A stretch of 64,000 bases of DNA from Jiella endophytica (GCF_004519335.1 NZ_SOZD01000006.1:248001-312000), one strand, 5' to 3'; positions 9,194 through 18,406 are shown, counted from the first letter of the stretch. Notes: generated by a model from the letters alone, not told the origin. Numbers and translations: made by a program.

Positions 9194-9673
9194 CTACTTG
9201 AGCGCCTCGACGGGCGGCCGGCCGTCAGTCGTAAATGATGCCCGAAATGGCTCGCCGGCTGCTCCCTTGCCGATGCAGCGCACGAACGCCGGCTTCCCGG
9301 CATACGGGTTGGAGTAGTCGCAAGAACCGATGGCCGGTTCCGAGGCAGAAGGGATTCCGTCGCCCAGGTTCGTGATCAGCTTGTCGATGAACAGGCGGTC
9401 CGTCTGCGGCGTCGGATTCGGAACGTCATTTCCCGAGAAGGTCACGATCGCGCCGTTCCGCAGGACGAAATAGAAGCCGACCCGGCCGGAGGGGTAAGCG
9501 GTCGACAGGATCTTTCCCTCGCAGAACCGCGTCATGTCATGACCGCCGACGAGAAGCTTGTCGCACCGGCCTGACATCGTCATCATCGATGACGGGTTCT
9601 CCGCCCTCGCCTGGGCGATCATCATGACCGACAAGAGCGCCAACCCGGCGACACGCCACCACGATCTCGACAT
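9194..9673 (-). CDS. Secreted hypothetical protein (159 aa)
   Basis: The ATG at 9671-9673 follows a GGAG ribosome-binding site and gives a clear signal peptide (MSRSWWRVAGLALLSVMMIA, cleavage near AQARA). The mature part is about 135 aa with several Cys residues (GRCDK, RFCEG, GSCDY, VRCIG) that could form disulphides in the periplasm. No known domain is recognised. It is divergent from the nuclease gene at 9773 and is transposon cargo. Confidence 0.7.
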   Translation of the reverse strand: MSRSWWRVAGLALLSVMMIAQARAENPSSMMTMSGRCDKLLVGGHDMTRFCEGKILSTAYPSGRVGFYFVLRNGAIVTFSGNDVPNPTPQTDRLFIDKLITNLGDGIPSASEPAIGSCDYSNPYAGKPAFVRCIGKGAAGEPFRASFTTDGRPPVEALK

Positions 9674-9772
9674 CCACGTTCTCCAGTCCTCTTTCAGGCT
9701 GATCCACCGAGACCTGTGGACGGTCTCCTCCGCCGATTCCATCTTGCCCTTGCCTACGCTACCTGTGAGCGC

Positions 9773-10177
9773 ATGCGTATCATCTTGTCACTAGCGATCA
9801 TCGCGGCGTCCACCGTGCCGTCCCTTGCCCTCCCGATCTGCTCCGGCGGCCATCGCGCCGACCGGAAGGTCACCTGCATCGTCGATGGCGATACGGGCTG
9901 GGAGAACGGCGTCAAATGGCGCCTCAAAGATATCGATGCTCCCGAGATCTCGCACCCCGAGTGCAAATCGGAGCGTCGCGACGGGATCGCGGCGCGCGAC
10001 CGCGTTGCTGCCCTTCTCGGCGACGGCAACTATCGTCTCGAGGCGCATGGCACCGGGTACTACGGCCGGGAACTGGTGAAGATCACCCTCTCGAACGGCC
10101 AGGATCTCGGCCAGTTGCTGCTGCGCGAGCACCTCGCGCAGCCTTGGCCGAACCACGCCAACCCGTGGTGCCGCTGA
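9773..10177 (+). CDS. Secreted thermonuclease-like (SNase-fold) protein (134 aa)
   Basis: An N-terminal signal peptide (MRIILSLAIIAASTVPSLA) is followed by a staphylococcal-nuclease-like core: CIVDGDTGWENGVKWRLKDIDAPE, where DGDT and the DIDAPE turn are the family hallmarks, then ERRDGIAARDRVAALL and GRELVKITL. The Arg/Glu pattern is partly preserved, so calcium-dependent phosphodiesterase activity is plausible but not certain. It probably acts in the periplasm. It is divergent from the secreted gene at 9673. Confidence 0.8.
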   Translation: MRIILSLAIIAASTVPSLALPICSGGHRADRKVTCIVDGDTGWENGVKWRLKDIDAPEISHPECKSERRDGIAARDRVAALLGDGNYRLEAHGTGYYGRELVKITLSNGQDLGQLLLREHLAQPWPNHANPWCR

Positions 10178-10211
10178 CCCGCCGCCGTTCGTAGGCCAGC
10201 ACTTTCAGCAC

Positions 10212-11012
10212 CTACAAATCGACGACGAGGTTCGCATCGAAGCCGCTGAATTCGCCGGCGCGGCCGAGCGGGTTCGCCAGGATCCGCGTGCCGGCGATCG
10301 CATAGTCGCGGGCGGCATGGATGTGCCCGTGAATCCAGACGGCCGGCCGCCATGCCGCGATCTCGGGCTCGAGGTCGCTGGCGTAGCAGTGGTTGAGCGT
10401 GTCGTCCGGCAGCGAGAGCGACCGCAGACTGGGCGCGTGGTGCGTCACGACGACCGTGCGCCGCGGATCGGCATCCTCAGCGAAGGCGTCGGCCAGGAAC
10501 CGCCGCGAGGCCCGGTGCCAGTCCAGCGTGTCGTTCGGCGTGATCCGGCGCGAACGGCGCGTCGACGAGTTCCGATGGATGCAGTGGTAGTCGTTCATCC
10601 AGCGGTTCGCGTCGGCAAAGGCATGCCGCCTTGTCGCGTGATGCCGCGAGCGCAGGTCGGTCCAGAGAGTCGTGCCCAGGAACCGGATGCCGCCGATCTC
10701 GGCGACGTCGTCGGAGAGCAGCGTGACGCCTAGTCTGGCAGCCAGATCGCGGCCGGCTGCAAGTTCGTCTTCGATCGTGAAGCCGAGCGGGCCGCCGTCG
10801 CGGTACCAATCGTGGTTTCCCGGGACGTAGATCGTCGGCGTGCCGGCGAAGCGCTCGCCGAGCCAGGCGATCGACGACGTCAGCCGGCCCGCGCAGTCGC
10901 CTGCGATGACCGCGACGTCGAACGGCACGGTGACCTCGGCGGCGGGGTCGAACGGCCGGCCGCCGTCGTTCTGGTGGAGATCTGACAGGATGAGAAGGCG
11001 CGTCGTGTTCAT
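10212..11012 (-). CDS. Metallophosphoesterase (266 aa)
   Basis: Calcineurin-like phosphoesterase with the expected order of metal-binding motifs: SDLH (residues 10-13), AGD (37-39), GNHDW, VTHHAPS and HGHIH. It begins directly with the phosphoesterase core and has no signal peptide, so it is cytoplasmic. The ATG is at 11010-11012. The substrate (a phosphodiester or phosphomonoester) cannot be predicted. It lies alone on the minus strand between cargo genes. Confidence 0.85.
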   Translation of the reverse strand: MNTTRLLILSDLHQNDGGRPFDPAAEVTVPFDVAVIAGDCAGRLTSSIAWLGERFAGTPTIYVPGNHDWYRDGGPLGFTIEDELAAGRDLAARLGVTLLSDDVAEIGGIRFLGTTLWTDLRSRHHATRRHAFADANRWMNDYHCIHRNSSTRRSRRITPNDTLDWHRASRRFLADAFAEDADPRRTVVVTHHAPSLRSLSLPDDTLNHCYASDLEPEIAAWRPAVWIHGHIHAARDYAIAGTRILANPLGRAGEFSGFDANLVVDL

Positions 11013-11208
11013 TGCGCCGGACCTCGAGACTGGCCGGCGCAGGAAGCCCGGCTGAGATGCAAAGCCGCCCCTTAGGGCGCGTGATGGCGATCGCCGGCAG
11101 CGTCAGCGCTGCGGCGTCTTCTTCATCACGACGGGCTTTCTCGTCTCGTAGGTCATGCCCCGCATATAGCATCGGGACACGCGGTAAGCGAGTGGCGGGA
11201 TCAGGCAG

Positions 11209-12042
11209 TCATTTCCATTTCTTCGCCCAATCCCGCAGCGCCGATTTCGCGCGATCCGGCCATTGCGCGACCGGAGGCCGGACGACGATCCGTTGGTCTT
11301 CCGGTTTCCATGCGAGGAACACGTCCTTGTCGGCGAGAGACGCGACGACGATCCCTTCCTCGATCCCGCACGAATGGGGGAGGCAGGCCTGGCCTATGAA
11401 CCAGTCGCCGTCGAACGACGCGGTGCCGACGCCGGTCAGGATGGAGACCACGCGATCCTTGTCCGGACCGAGCAACTGATAGATCCGCGTTGCGATTTCA
11501 CCGTAGTCGAGGATGTCGCTCGGATGGGTCGCCGTGCGCTCGCGCAGTTGCGCCCATCCCTTCGCTCGATCTGGCTGGAAAGGCGTCGATGCCTCCTTGG
11601 TGAAGGCGTCCGCTAGCGTCCACTCCCATCGTTCTCCGTCCCGGCCCGGGACCGGTGACGAGAAGAACTCCACGCCGTTCTTCGTCAGCCGGTGGTCGGT
11701 TCCCCAGCATGTGTCGAGAGGGCCATCGATCCGCGGCCTCCCAATCTCCGGAAAGGAGACGACGAACGGCGCTCCCGCACAAGCGTTTCCGCCGTTCGAA
11801 GAGGTCCCGATGATGACGGGAATCCCGCCGACTATCGCGACCTCGTCTATCCCGAGATACCAGTTCTTGAGCAGATCGACGTCGTCGATGCGCAGCGTCC
11901 GCCCGTCGTCACCCTGCTGAATCTCAAGCCGGTGCCCGAAGAAGGTCGCGGAGATGTCCGTCGCCCGGGCAGCCCCTGTCGCCGCCAGCACCGCCTGAAG
12001 AGCAACCGTCATCAGACATGCGCGCAACACCCTGCCAGTCAT
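11209..12042 (-). CDS. Secreted hypothetical protein (277 aa)
   Basis: The start at 12040-12042 follows an AGGA site and gives a signal peptide (MTGRVLRACLMTVALQAVLA, cleavage near AARA). The mature protein has a repeated beta-strand-rich character (GHRLEIQQGDDGRTLRIDDV, VAIVGGIPVIIGTSSNGGNA) and a few Cys (NACAG, DTCWG, QACLPHSC). No known domain is seen. It is divergent from the hxs operon at 12173. A role with that system is possible but unsupported. Confidence 0.7.
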   Translation of the reverse strand: MTGRVLRACLMTVALQAVLAATGAARATDISATFFGHRLEIQQGDDGRTLRIDDVDLLKNWYLGIDEVAIVGGIPVIIGTSSNGGNACAGAPFVVSFPEIGRPRIDGPLDTCWGTDHRLTKNGVEFFSSPVPGRDGERWEWTLADAFTKEASTPFQPDRAKGWAQLRERTATHPSDILDYGEIATRIYQLLGPDKDRVVSILTGVGTASFDGDWFIGQACLPHSCGIEEGIVVASLADKDVFLAWKPEDQRIVVRPPVAQWPDRAKSALRDWAKKWK

Positions 12043-12172
12043 TTCCTGCTCCGACTCCGCTTCGTACCGGCAAGGATGCCGAGCGGGCCGTCCATATGCA
12101 ATCATCAAGCGTACAAGCTGATTGATTCGCCGCTGGACCCACGCGCTCCGCCGGCAGATGGGACCGCTCCGC

Positions 12173-12457
12173 ATGGCAGACCGCAAAGCCGATTTGGATG
12201 CCGAAAATTCGGCGGCGATGGAAGTCGAGATCGAACCCGCGCTCTCCGACTTCGCCGGTGCCGCGGTCACCAGGCTTGGCTACCTCCATCCTCGCGCGAC
12301 CTTCAACGTCCGCGACCACGTGATCGTGGTCGAAGGGGCCATCGGCGATGCACCGACGATGCGCCGGGACGTCCTTCACGCGCTGTACCGGGAGCGCATC
12401 AGCGACCGAGGCGAAGACCTGCGTACCCGGCTCATCGAGGGGCTCTTGTCGCGATGA
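12173..12457 (+). CDS. hxsD: His-Xaa-Ser system protein HxsD (94 aa)
   Basis: Small cytoplasmic protein at the head of the hxs operon. Its segment RRDVLHALYRERISDRGEDLRTRLIEGLL fits the conserved HxsD helix (the family is known for an LLNDYxLRE-like motif). It overlaps the start of hxsB by 4 bp (ATGA), which fits co-translation with the maturation enzymes. HxsD is thought to be an accessory of the paired radical SAM enzymes, possibly a peptide-recognition factor. The call rests on context as much as on sequence. Confidence 0.8.
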   Translation: MADRKADLDAENSAAMEVEIEPALSDFAGAAVTRLGYLHPRATFNVRDHVIVVEGAIGDAPTMRRDVLHALYRERISDRGEDLRTRLIEGLLSR

Positions 12458-13863
12458 ACGTCTGGCCCCTGAAATTCCGGCCGACGCATGACGGCGCGAT
12501 CCTGTTCGCCGACGACGCCGGAGGATTCTTTCGTTCGGACGGCGCCTTCCTCGACCGTTACGCGCTCGGAGCATTGACCGGGTCGGACCGGGAGTTCCTC
12601 TCGGCGAACGGCCATGCTTTCGAGACAGAGGGCGATCTCGATCACACGGGCTTCGCCTATCGATGGGCGTCGCGTCAGGCCGCCGCCGGCGATCTCGCCT
12701 ACGTCATCCTCGTCCCGACGCTCCGCTGCAATCTCGCCTGCTCCTACTGCCAGGTCTCACGGGCCGACGAGCGCGCCCGGGGTCACGACTGGACGGAGGA
12801 GACGCTGAAGGCGGTGATCGCCTTCCTCGACGGGCTGAAGACCGAGAGCATCAAGGTCGAGTTCCAGGGTGGCGAGCCGCTCCTGCGGGTCGACCTCCTC
12901 GAGCGCGTGCGGGCGTTCTGCCGGCGACGCTTCAAGAGCGCCGAATTCGTGGTCTGCACCAATCTGCAGCGCCTCGGCGCGGCGGAGTGGGCCTTCATCG
13001 ACGCGCCCGACACCTTCGTCAGCACGTCGATCGACGGCAACGTCGCGACCCATCGCGCCCAGCGGACCATCACCGACGACAAGACCGAGGAGTTCTTCTC
13101 TAACCTCGATCTCGCGCTGGAGAGGCTGGGGCCCGGGCGTATATCGGCGCTTCCGACGATCGACGTCGAGGCGCCGCCGCCGGCCGCATCGGTACTGGAC
13201 ACCTATGCGCGCTACGGGATCCGGTCGATCTACCTGCGGCCGATCAACTACCAGGGTTTCGCCCGCAAACGCCACGCGGCATTGAACGTCATGGATCGCT
13301 GGAACGCGATCTACCGCGAGTTCGTCGACCTGATGATCGAGCGGAACGCCGAGGGCGGCGAGACCTTCGAGGAATACTACCTCGTGCACTGCCTTCGCCG
13401 CGTGCTGCGGACCGGGCAGGACGGACACGTGGACCTGAGGAACCCGAACTTCCTCGGCCGCGACTATCTCGTCCTCGATCATGACGGGCGCTTCTACCCG
13501 ACGGACGAAGCGCGCATGATGACACGCATCGGCCAGATCGACCTGTCCGTCGGCGACATCTTTTCCGGGCTGGACACCTCGAAGCTCGACGCGTTGAACG
13601 CGCACGCCACCAACCTCTTCGATCCGGACTGCCTGCATTGCCCGTATCAGGCCTTCTGCGGCGTCGACCTCGTGGACGACATCGCGCGGGAAGGCCGGAT
13701 CGACGGCCCGAAGATCCATACCGACTTCTGCCGCCGGCATACCTTCATGTTCGATCTCGTCTTCGAGCTTCTCTACTCGCGAGATCCGAAGGTCCGCCGC
13801 TCGCTCGCGATCTGGGCCGGAGTTCCGGACCTTCCCTACTCGATCGCGCCGGAGCACGCATGA
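12454..13863 (+). CDS. hxsB: Radical SAM maturase HxsB (469 aa)
   Basis: Radical SAM enzyme with the CxxxCxxC cluster motif in RCNLACSYCQ (C92, C96, C99), followed by a GGEPLL segment. A Cys-rich C-terminal region (DCLHCPYQAFCG...DFCRRH) looks like a SPASM-type auxiliary cluster-binding part. It is the first of two adjacent radical SAM genes in the His-Xaa-Ser arrangement and overlaps both hxsD and hxsC by 4 bp. It presumably modifies the HxS repeats of HxsA together with HxsC. I am not certain of the chemistry. Confidence 0.92.
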   Translation: MNVWPLKFRPTHDGAILFADDAGGFFRSDGAFLDRYALGALTGSDREFLSANGHAFETEGDLDHTGFAYRWASRQAAAGDLAYVILVPTLRCNLACSYCQVSRADERARGHDWTEETLKAVIAFLDGLKTESIKVEFQGGEPLLRVDLLERVRAFCRRRFKSAEFVVCTNLQRLGAAEWAFIDAPDTFVSTSIDGNVATHRAQRTITDDKTEEFFSNLDLALERLGPGRISALPTIDVEAPPPAASVLDTYARYGIRSIYLRPINYQGFARKRHAALNVMDRWNAIYREFVDLMIERNAEGGETFEEYYLVHCLRRVLRTGQDGHVDLRNPNFLGRDYLVLDHDGRFYPTDEARMMTRIGQIDLSVGDIFSGLDTSKLDALNAHATNLFDPDCLHCPYQAFCGVDLVDDIAREGRIDGPKIHTDFCRRHTFMFDLVFELLYSRDPKVRRSLAIWAGVPDLPYSIAPEHA

Positions 13864-14954
13864 TCCCGCTTCGCTTCAAGGTGGATCCCCTCCCCGTCGA
13901 CGAGCCGATCGTCACGCGCCTGCGCGCTGCCGACGCCCCGGATGCCGGCCCGTTCGACGCCGTGTTCCTGGGTGCGGACGGACCGGTCTCCGAATTCGAC
14001 CTCGCCGGATTCCCGCTGCGGCTTCACGATGCGCCGATCGAAGACGTGGAAGACGACGTCATCCTCGTCCTTCCGGGGCAGGCGTCGGCGCATCGCCTGA
14101 TCCGCGCCGCCTCGCCGCACAACACGCTGCTCGTCACCGAGCGCTGCGACCAGTTGTGCCTGATGTGCTCCCAGCCGCCGAAGCGGCACCACGTCGACAT
14201 GTTCCCGCATTTCCGGGAGGCCGTGAGGCTCGCGCCGCGGGACGTCTATATCGGCCTGTCCGGCGGCGAGCCGACGCTGTTCAAGGAGGACCTCTTCCGC
14301 TTTCTCCTCGACGCGATCGAGGCGAGGCCGGACGTCCGGTTCCATATCCTGACGAACGGGCAGCACTTCGAGGAAAGCGACGTCGAAACGCTGGCCTCGA
14401 TCCCGCACGACCGGGTTCTCTGGGGCATTCCGCTCTACTCGCACGTTCCCGCCCGGCACGACGAAATCGTCGTGAAGCCCGGCGCGTTCGACCGTCTCAT
14501 GAGATCCTTCGCTATCCTCGCCCGCGCCGGCGCGGCCATCGAACTGCGGACGGTGGTGATGAAGCCGAACGCGCCGGATCTCGTCGCGCTCGCCCGCCTC
14601 GTCACGACCCGCCTCCCCTTCATCTCGGTGTGGGCGCTCATGCAACTCGAGAACATCGGCTACGGCCGGAAAAACTGGAACGACCTCTTTCTCGACACCT
14701 CTGCGCCGGACGCCTTCGCGCCGATCGCCGAGGCGACCGATCTGGTGCGGGCGAGAGGCATCCAGGCGCTCCTTTACAACTTCCCGCTCTGTACGGTGCC
14801 GGCCGCGTACCGCTCGCTCGCTCCGCGCACGATTTCCGACTGGAAGCAGCGCTACCTCGATGCGTGTACAACCTGTAGCGCTCGTGGGGCTTGTAGCGGC
14901 TTCTTCGAGTGGTATCCTGACGATCGGGGATTTTCGGGGGTCGCACCGTTATGA
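13860..14954 (+). CDS. hxsC: Radical SAM maturase HxsC (364 aa)
   Basis: Second radical SAM enzyme of the pair. CxxxCxxC lies in ERCDQLCLMCSQPP (C96, C100, C103), then SGGEPTLF. The C-terminus has CTTCSARGACSG, probably ligands for a further cluster. The ~90 residues before the cluster motif are family-specific. The start overlaps the hxsB stop and the end overlaps the hxsA start by 4 bp each, so the operon is tightly coupled. It is expected to act on HxsA in the cytoplasm before export. Confidence 0.92.
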   Translation: MIPLRFKVDPLPVDEPIVTRLRAADAPDAGPFDAVFLGADGPVSEFDLAGFPLRLHDAPIEDVEDDVILVLPGQASAHRLIRAASPHNTLLVTERCDQLCLMCSQPPKRHHVDMFPHFREAVRLAPRDVYIGLSGGEPTLFKEDLFRFLLDAIEARPDVRFHILTNGQHFEESDVETLASIPHDRVLWGIPLYSHVPARHDEIVVKPGAFDRLMRSFAILARAGAAIELRTVVMKPNAPDLVALARLVTTRLPFISVWALMQLENIGYGRKNWNDLFLDTSAPDAFAPIAEATDLVRARGIQALLYNFPLCTVPAAYRSLAPRTISDWKQRYLDACTTCSARGACSGFFEWYPDDRGFSGVAPL

Positions 14955-15814
14955 AGAGGCTATTCATGATCCCGTCGCTGATCGCGGCGGGAATGTTTCC
15001 GAACAAGGCTTCGGCCATCGTGCCGGGCTCGCTCCTGGCGAAGCCGGATCCGAAGCCGACGCTGTTCGAGCGGTTCCGGCTGCAGCACAAGTACATCCTC
15101 GCCGGGCATCGCTCGCATTCGAGCCACGCGTCCCATGCCTCGCATTCGAGCCATCGATCCTCGTCCGGTGGCGGCTACAGCTACAGCAGACCGAGCTACA
15201 CGCCGCCGGCACGGAGCTACACGCCGCCCAGCACTCCGTCTTACGTGCCCCGCACCACATCCGTGCCCGACGTGGGCTCGTCGACATCCGGCGGCAGCGT
15301 CCAATTTCTCGACGGATCGGGCTCGGGCCTGGACGATCCGTCGGATTGGGAAGTCGTCGGCGTCATCCGGCAGACGGCGTGGCTGCACAAGAAATCCACC
15401 GCCACGAGCGAGACATCCGAAGCTGTCGTCGGCGCGGAGATCTCCGGTCTGGGAACGGTCCTGTCCATCAACGACTCGGACTGGTCCGTAACGACCGACG
15501 CCGGCATCGTGCGTCTCAGCGATCGCGCCTCCGTCACCCGCAATCTCGACAGCGTGCCGAACTCCTCGATTCTTCCGAGTTCGTCCTCGGTCGCTCCGAA
15601 GGTGCTCCCTGGCAATTCCGAGAAGTTCAAGAAGATCGTCATGCAGGTGCAGACGGCTCTCTACACCTACGGTTACTACACCTCGTCGATCGACGGCGTC
15701 GTGGGGCCGAACACGCGGGTGGCCCTCTCCAAGATGCAGTCGGACTACGGTCTCAAGGTCACCGGCACGGTGACGCCCGAGGTACTCGATGCGCTTGGCG
15801 TCCAGGCTCAGTAA
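14951..15814 (+). CDS. hxsA: His-Xaa-Ser repeat protein HxsA (287 aa)
   Basis: Substrate of the Hxs maturation system. A short hydrophobic N-terminus (MKRLFMIPSLIAAGMF) suggests export. Residues 53-70 are six consecutive His-Xaa-Ser triplets (HRSHSSHASHASHSSHRS), followed by Gly/Tyr/Pro-rich sequence with two SYTPP motifs. The last ~70 residues form a peptidoglycan-binding domain (VQTALYTYGYYTSSIDGVVG), which would anchor the modified repeat in the cell wall. It overlaps hxsC by 4 bp, and its end overlaps the next gene by 26 bp. Confidence 0.93.
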   Translation: MKRLFMIPSLIAAGMFPNKASAIVPGSLLAKPDPKPTLFERFRLQHKYILAGHRSHSSHASHASHSSHRSSSGGGYSYSRPSYTPPARSYTPPSTPSYVPRTTSVPDVGSSTSGGSVQFLDGSGSGLDDPSDWEVVGVIRQTAWLHKKSTATSETSEAVVGAEISGLGTVLSINDSDWSVTTDAGIVRLSDRASVTRNLDSVPNSSILPSSSSVAPKVLPGNSEKFKKIVMQVQTALYTYGYYTSSIDGVVGPNTRVALSKMQSDYGLKVTGTVTPEVLDALGVQAQ

Positions 15815-16187
15815 GGTCATCGTTCCGGCTGTCGCCTTCGCGCTCGGCGTGGCGGCAGCAAACGTCGGCGCTCCGTTGTGGAAGGCCGGCGTTATGGACG
15901 CGAACCAGGCGGAGTTCGGAGAACTCACCTATCGCTGCGACCACGCCATGCGATCGCAGATGATCGCCAAGCAGAAACTCGTCACGCACCCTTCGGAGGA
16001 TGCGGTGCGCGACGAAGAGGCGATGGAGGTCGGGCTGCTCGCATGTCAGGATTACGACCTGATGCGCAAACGGCTGATCCGGTGGGGCCTCACCGAAAAC
16101 GAAATCAGCGAGATGAGCCTGCGCGCCGTCGAGGAACGCGCCGACACTCTCCAGGACGTCGTCCGCATCCATGAAATCCGCTACTAG
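15789..16187 (+). CDS. His-Xaa-Ser system-associated small protein (132 aa)
   Basis: An N-terminal hydrophobic stretch (VIVPAVAFALGVAAANVGAP) acts as a signal or anchor and is followed by a helical domain with two Cys (YRCDH, LLACQDY). It lies between hxsA and the MauG-like gene and overlaps both (26 bp and 17 bp), as expected for the small family that accompanies Hxs loci. I assign it by position and length. Its biochemical role is unknown, perhaps a partner of the dihaem protein in the periplasm. Confidence 0.7.
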   Translation: MRLASRLSKVIVPAVAFALGVAAANVGAPLWKAGVMDANQAEFGELTYRCDHAMRSQMIAKQKLVTHPSEDAVRDEEAMEVGLLACQDYDLMRKRLIRWGLTENEISEMSLRAVEERADTLQDVVRIHEIRY

Positions 16188-17412
16188 CGCCGTTCTTCTC
16201 GCGCTTCTGGCAGGATCCGTCACCCCGTCTTCGGGCGAAGGGCTCCGCGAGAAGGTTCTCCGCAAGAGCGCGATCGATGCCGGACTGACGCCGGCTGCGG
16301 AAACGCACGTCCGCGTCGATAGCGGAATGGCGGAGGCCGGCAGACTTCTCTTCCAGTCGAAATCGCTCTCGCTCGACCACGAGACCGCCTGCGCGTCCTG
16401 CCATCTCGACCGCTTCGGCTCGTCGGACGGCCTCCCGAACGCCATGGGGGTCGGCTCGACAGGCCAAGGAACGGCCCGGATGCGGAGCGGCGGCGCGGTC
16501 ATCCCGCGCAACACGCTGCCGTTCTGGGGACGAGGCGGGAAAGGCTTCACGACCTTCTTCTGGGACGGAAAGGTCGACGGCTCGTCCGGCACCATCCTCA
16601 GCCAGTTCGCCGGCCGGGAGCCTTCGCAGGACCCCCTCGTCGTCGCCGTCCACCTTCCGCCGGTCGAGATCGACGAGATGGTCGCCGACACCGCCGAGCA
16701 CAGCACGCTCGAAGGCGAGAGCGTCGGATCGGCCGCGAAAGTCTTCGATGCCCTTGCGGAGCGCGTCCGCTCCCTTTCCTCACTGGCGGATCCTCTGGCC
16801 GCGGCGACCGCCAAACCGGTCGAGAAGCTCGACTTCAAGGACATGGCCGAAGCGATCGCGGCCTTCATCCGACAGAATTTCGCGATAGGCACGACCCGGC
16901 TGCACCGGTTCGTCTTCGACGGCGGACCGCTGAGCCCGCAGGAGATCGCGGGCGGCCTCCTGTTCTATGGCAAGGCCCATTGCTCGGCCTGCCACGACGG
17001 CCCGTACTTCAGCGACATGTCCTTCCACGCCGTCCCGTTCCCGCAGGCCGGCTTCGGCAAGAACGGATTCGGGATCGACTACGGCCGGTACAACGTCACC
17101 ATGGACCCGGCCGACCTCTACCGGTTCCGCACGCCGCCGCTCTACAACGTCACGAAGACTGCGCCCTACTCCCATTCCGGCGCCATCGCCGATCTCGGCG
17201 ACGCCATCCGCGCCCATGTCGACCCGCTGGCGATCTACGACCCGCGCTCGATGACCGGCGTGCAGCGCGCCGACTTCTACGAGCGCCTGAAAGCGTGGTC
17301 GAGCGAGCCGATCAGCGGGGTCTATCTCGCCGACGACGAGATCCGCGACCTCGAAGCTTTCCTGAAGACGCTGGAATATGACAGTCGCGAGCCGGTGGCC
17401 GAAACCGACTGA
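16171..17412 (+). CDS. MauG-like dihaem cytochrome c peroxidase-family protein of the Hxs system (413 aa)
   Basis: Signal peptide (MKSATSAVLLALLAG) and two haem c-binding motifs, CASCH (C74-H78) and CSACH (C271-H275), separated as in the bacterial cytochrome c peroxidase/MauG family. Further typical segments are FWDGKVDG, FGIDYGRYN and TKTAPYSHSGA. MauG proteins use a bis-Fe(IV) state for oxidative protein modification. Here it closes the hxs operon, so it probably performs a second, oxidative step on HxsA in the periplasm. That step is inference. Confidence 0.9.
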   Translation: MKSATSAVLLALLAGSVTPSSGEGLREKVLRKSAIDAGLTPAAETHVRVDSGMAEAGRLLFQSKSLSLDHETACASCHLDRFGSSDGLPNAMGVGSTGQGTARMRSGGAVIPRNTLPFWGRGGKGFTTFFWDGKVDGSSGTILSQFAGREPSQDPLVVAVHLPPVEIDEMVADTAEHSTLEGESVGSAAKVFDALAERVRSLSSLADPLAAATAKPVEKLDFKDMAEAIAAFIRQNFAIGTTRLHRFVFDGGPLSPQEIAGGLLFYGKAHCSACHDGPYFSDMSFHAVPFPQAGFGKNGFGIDYGRYNVTMDPADLYRFRTPPLYNVTKTAPYSHSGAIADLGDAIRAHVDPLAIYDPRSMTGVQRADFYERLKAWSSEPISGVYLADDEIRDLEAFLKTLEYDSREPVAETD

Positions 17413-17418
17413 TCCGGG

Positions 17419-17781
17419 TCAGCAGCCGCAGTTCGACTGGAAGGACGGTTCAGGCAAGCAGGCGAGTTCCTGCCGCGGGAATCCGAAGTGGTGCCGATCG
17501 AACTTGGCGAAGAAGCCGCCATTGGCCCAGCACCACGAGCCGTAGCCGAACACCTTGGTGTAGGCGTCGCAGGAGCGGCCGAGGTAAAGGATTTCCCGAC
17601 CTTCGACGAGATGGCTCCCCGCGCCGGTCCCCACCATACGGCTTACCGGATACTTCGACGCCAGACGATAGCCGTCCGCCGTGCAGGTGACGTCGTACTC
17701 GTGCCCGTCGGCGACCACGGATGCGGCTCGCGCACCGCAAGGAATTGCCAGGAGCGAGATAGCGAGAGCGATGGATTTCAT
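17419..17781 (-). CDS. Secreted Cys-rich protein, paralogue of the gene at 37594 (120 aa)
   Basis: The ATG at 17779-17781 gives a signal peptide (MKSIALAISLLAIPCGARAA). The mature part shares a striking Cys pattern with the chromosomal gene at 37594-37953: EYDxTCxADGY, LGRSCDA, WCWANGGF, GFPRQELxC and a final SNCxC. Disulphide-bonded periplasmic folding is likely. No function is known to me. It is convergent with the MauG-like gene (6-bp gap). Confidence 0.75.
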   Translation of the reverse strand: MKSIALAISLLAIPCGARAASVVADGHEYDVTCTADGYRLASKYPVSRMVGTGAGSHLVEGREILYLGRSCDAYTKVFGYGSWCWANGGFFAKFDRHHFGFPRQELACLPEPSFQSNCGC

Positions 17782-18020
17782 CGTCGAACCGTATGGAATC
17801 ATCAGACCGTCGCAGGCTGCCAGACCGGACGGTGTCGTCGCAAGAGACGACCATGGGCTGCGAGAGGAATCCGATTCCCGGGGCTTGACGCCCGAAGAGA
17901 TTGTTCTCAGTCTGTTCTCGTCGTTGACGTTCGGTTCACCACCTCGGTGGTTCGACGCCCCGACACTGGAAAAATAGATTGCAACCGGCAGTGCCTCCGG
18001 CCTAGCCTTGGAACAGTCCC

Positions 18021-18146
18021 ATGCAGACCCTTGGATCAAAGGAATCCCGCTTCGTGACCACCCTGACCAACATGATGCTCAAGCGCCTGCGGATCGTCCG
18101 CCGCGTGAAGAGCGCTGTCCGGGTGGCCGAAGTTCAGACGGTCTGA
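18021..18146 (+). CDS. Possible micro-protein (41 aa), doubtful
   Basis: ATG at 18021 opens a short basic reading frame starting MQTLGSKESRF, with an Arg/Lys-rich middle (MMLKRLRIVRRVKSAVRVAE). No convincing ribosome-binding site precedes it. It lies in the long leader upstream of the tns genes. It is listed because the region is otherwise empty; chance is a real alternative. Confidence 0.25.
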   Translation: MQTLGSKESRFVTTLTNMMLKRLRIVRRVKSAVRVAEVQTV

Positions 18147-18406
18147 GGGCAGCCCCTCTTCACGACACGTGACGACCGCTCGCGCCTGGCCATCCCAGCC
18201 TTTCCGCGTGCCCGGCCTTTGCGCCGCCTCCAGCACATCCGCGAACTCGAACGCAGCCTGACGGCCCGCTGACCGCGGCCGGCGCCATCATCCGCGCCGC
18301 CGTCGTCCGCCCCGTCGCGTCCTCAACTCGCGCCCTCAGCCCGGTCCGCATCGCGGTCCGGGAACAGGGAAACCGTGTCTTAACCCACAACCTTAGGAGG
18401 TCGGCA

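Noticed and set aside
11050-11150. 17-codon frame beginning MTYETRKPVVMKK on the minus strand
   Set aside because: Too short to support without conservation, and no clear ribosome-binding site.
18160-18400. Short open frames upstream of tnsA
   Set aside because: They lack ribosome-binding sites and are Arg/Ala-rich; only the one starting at 18407 has a good initiation site.
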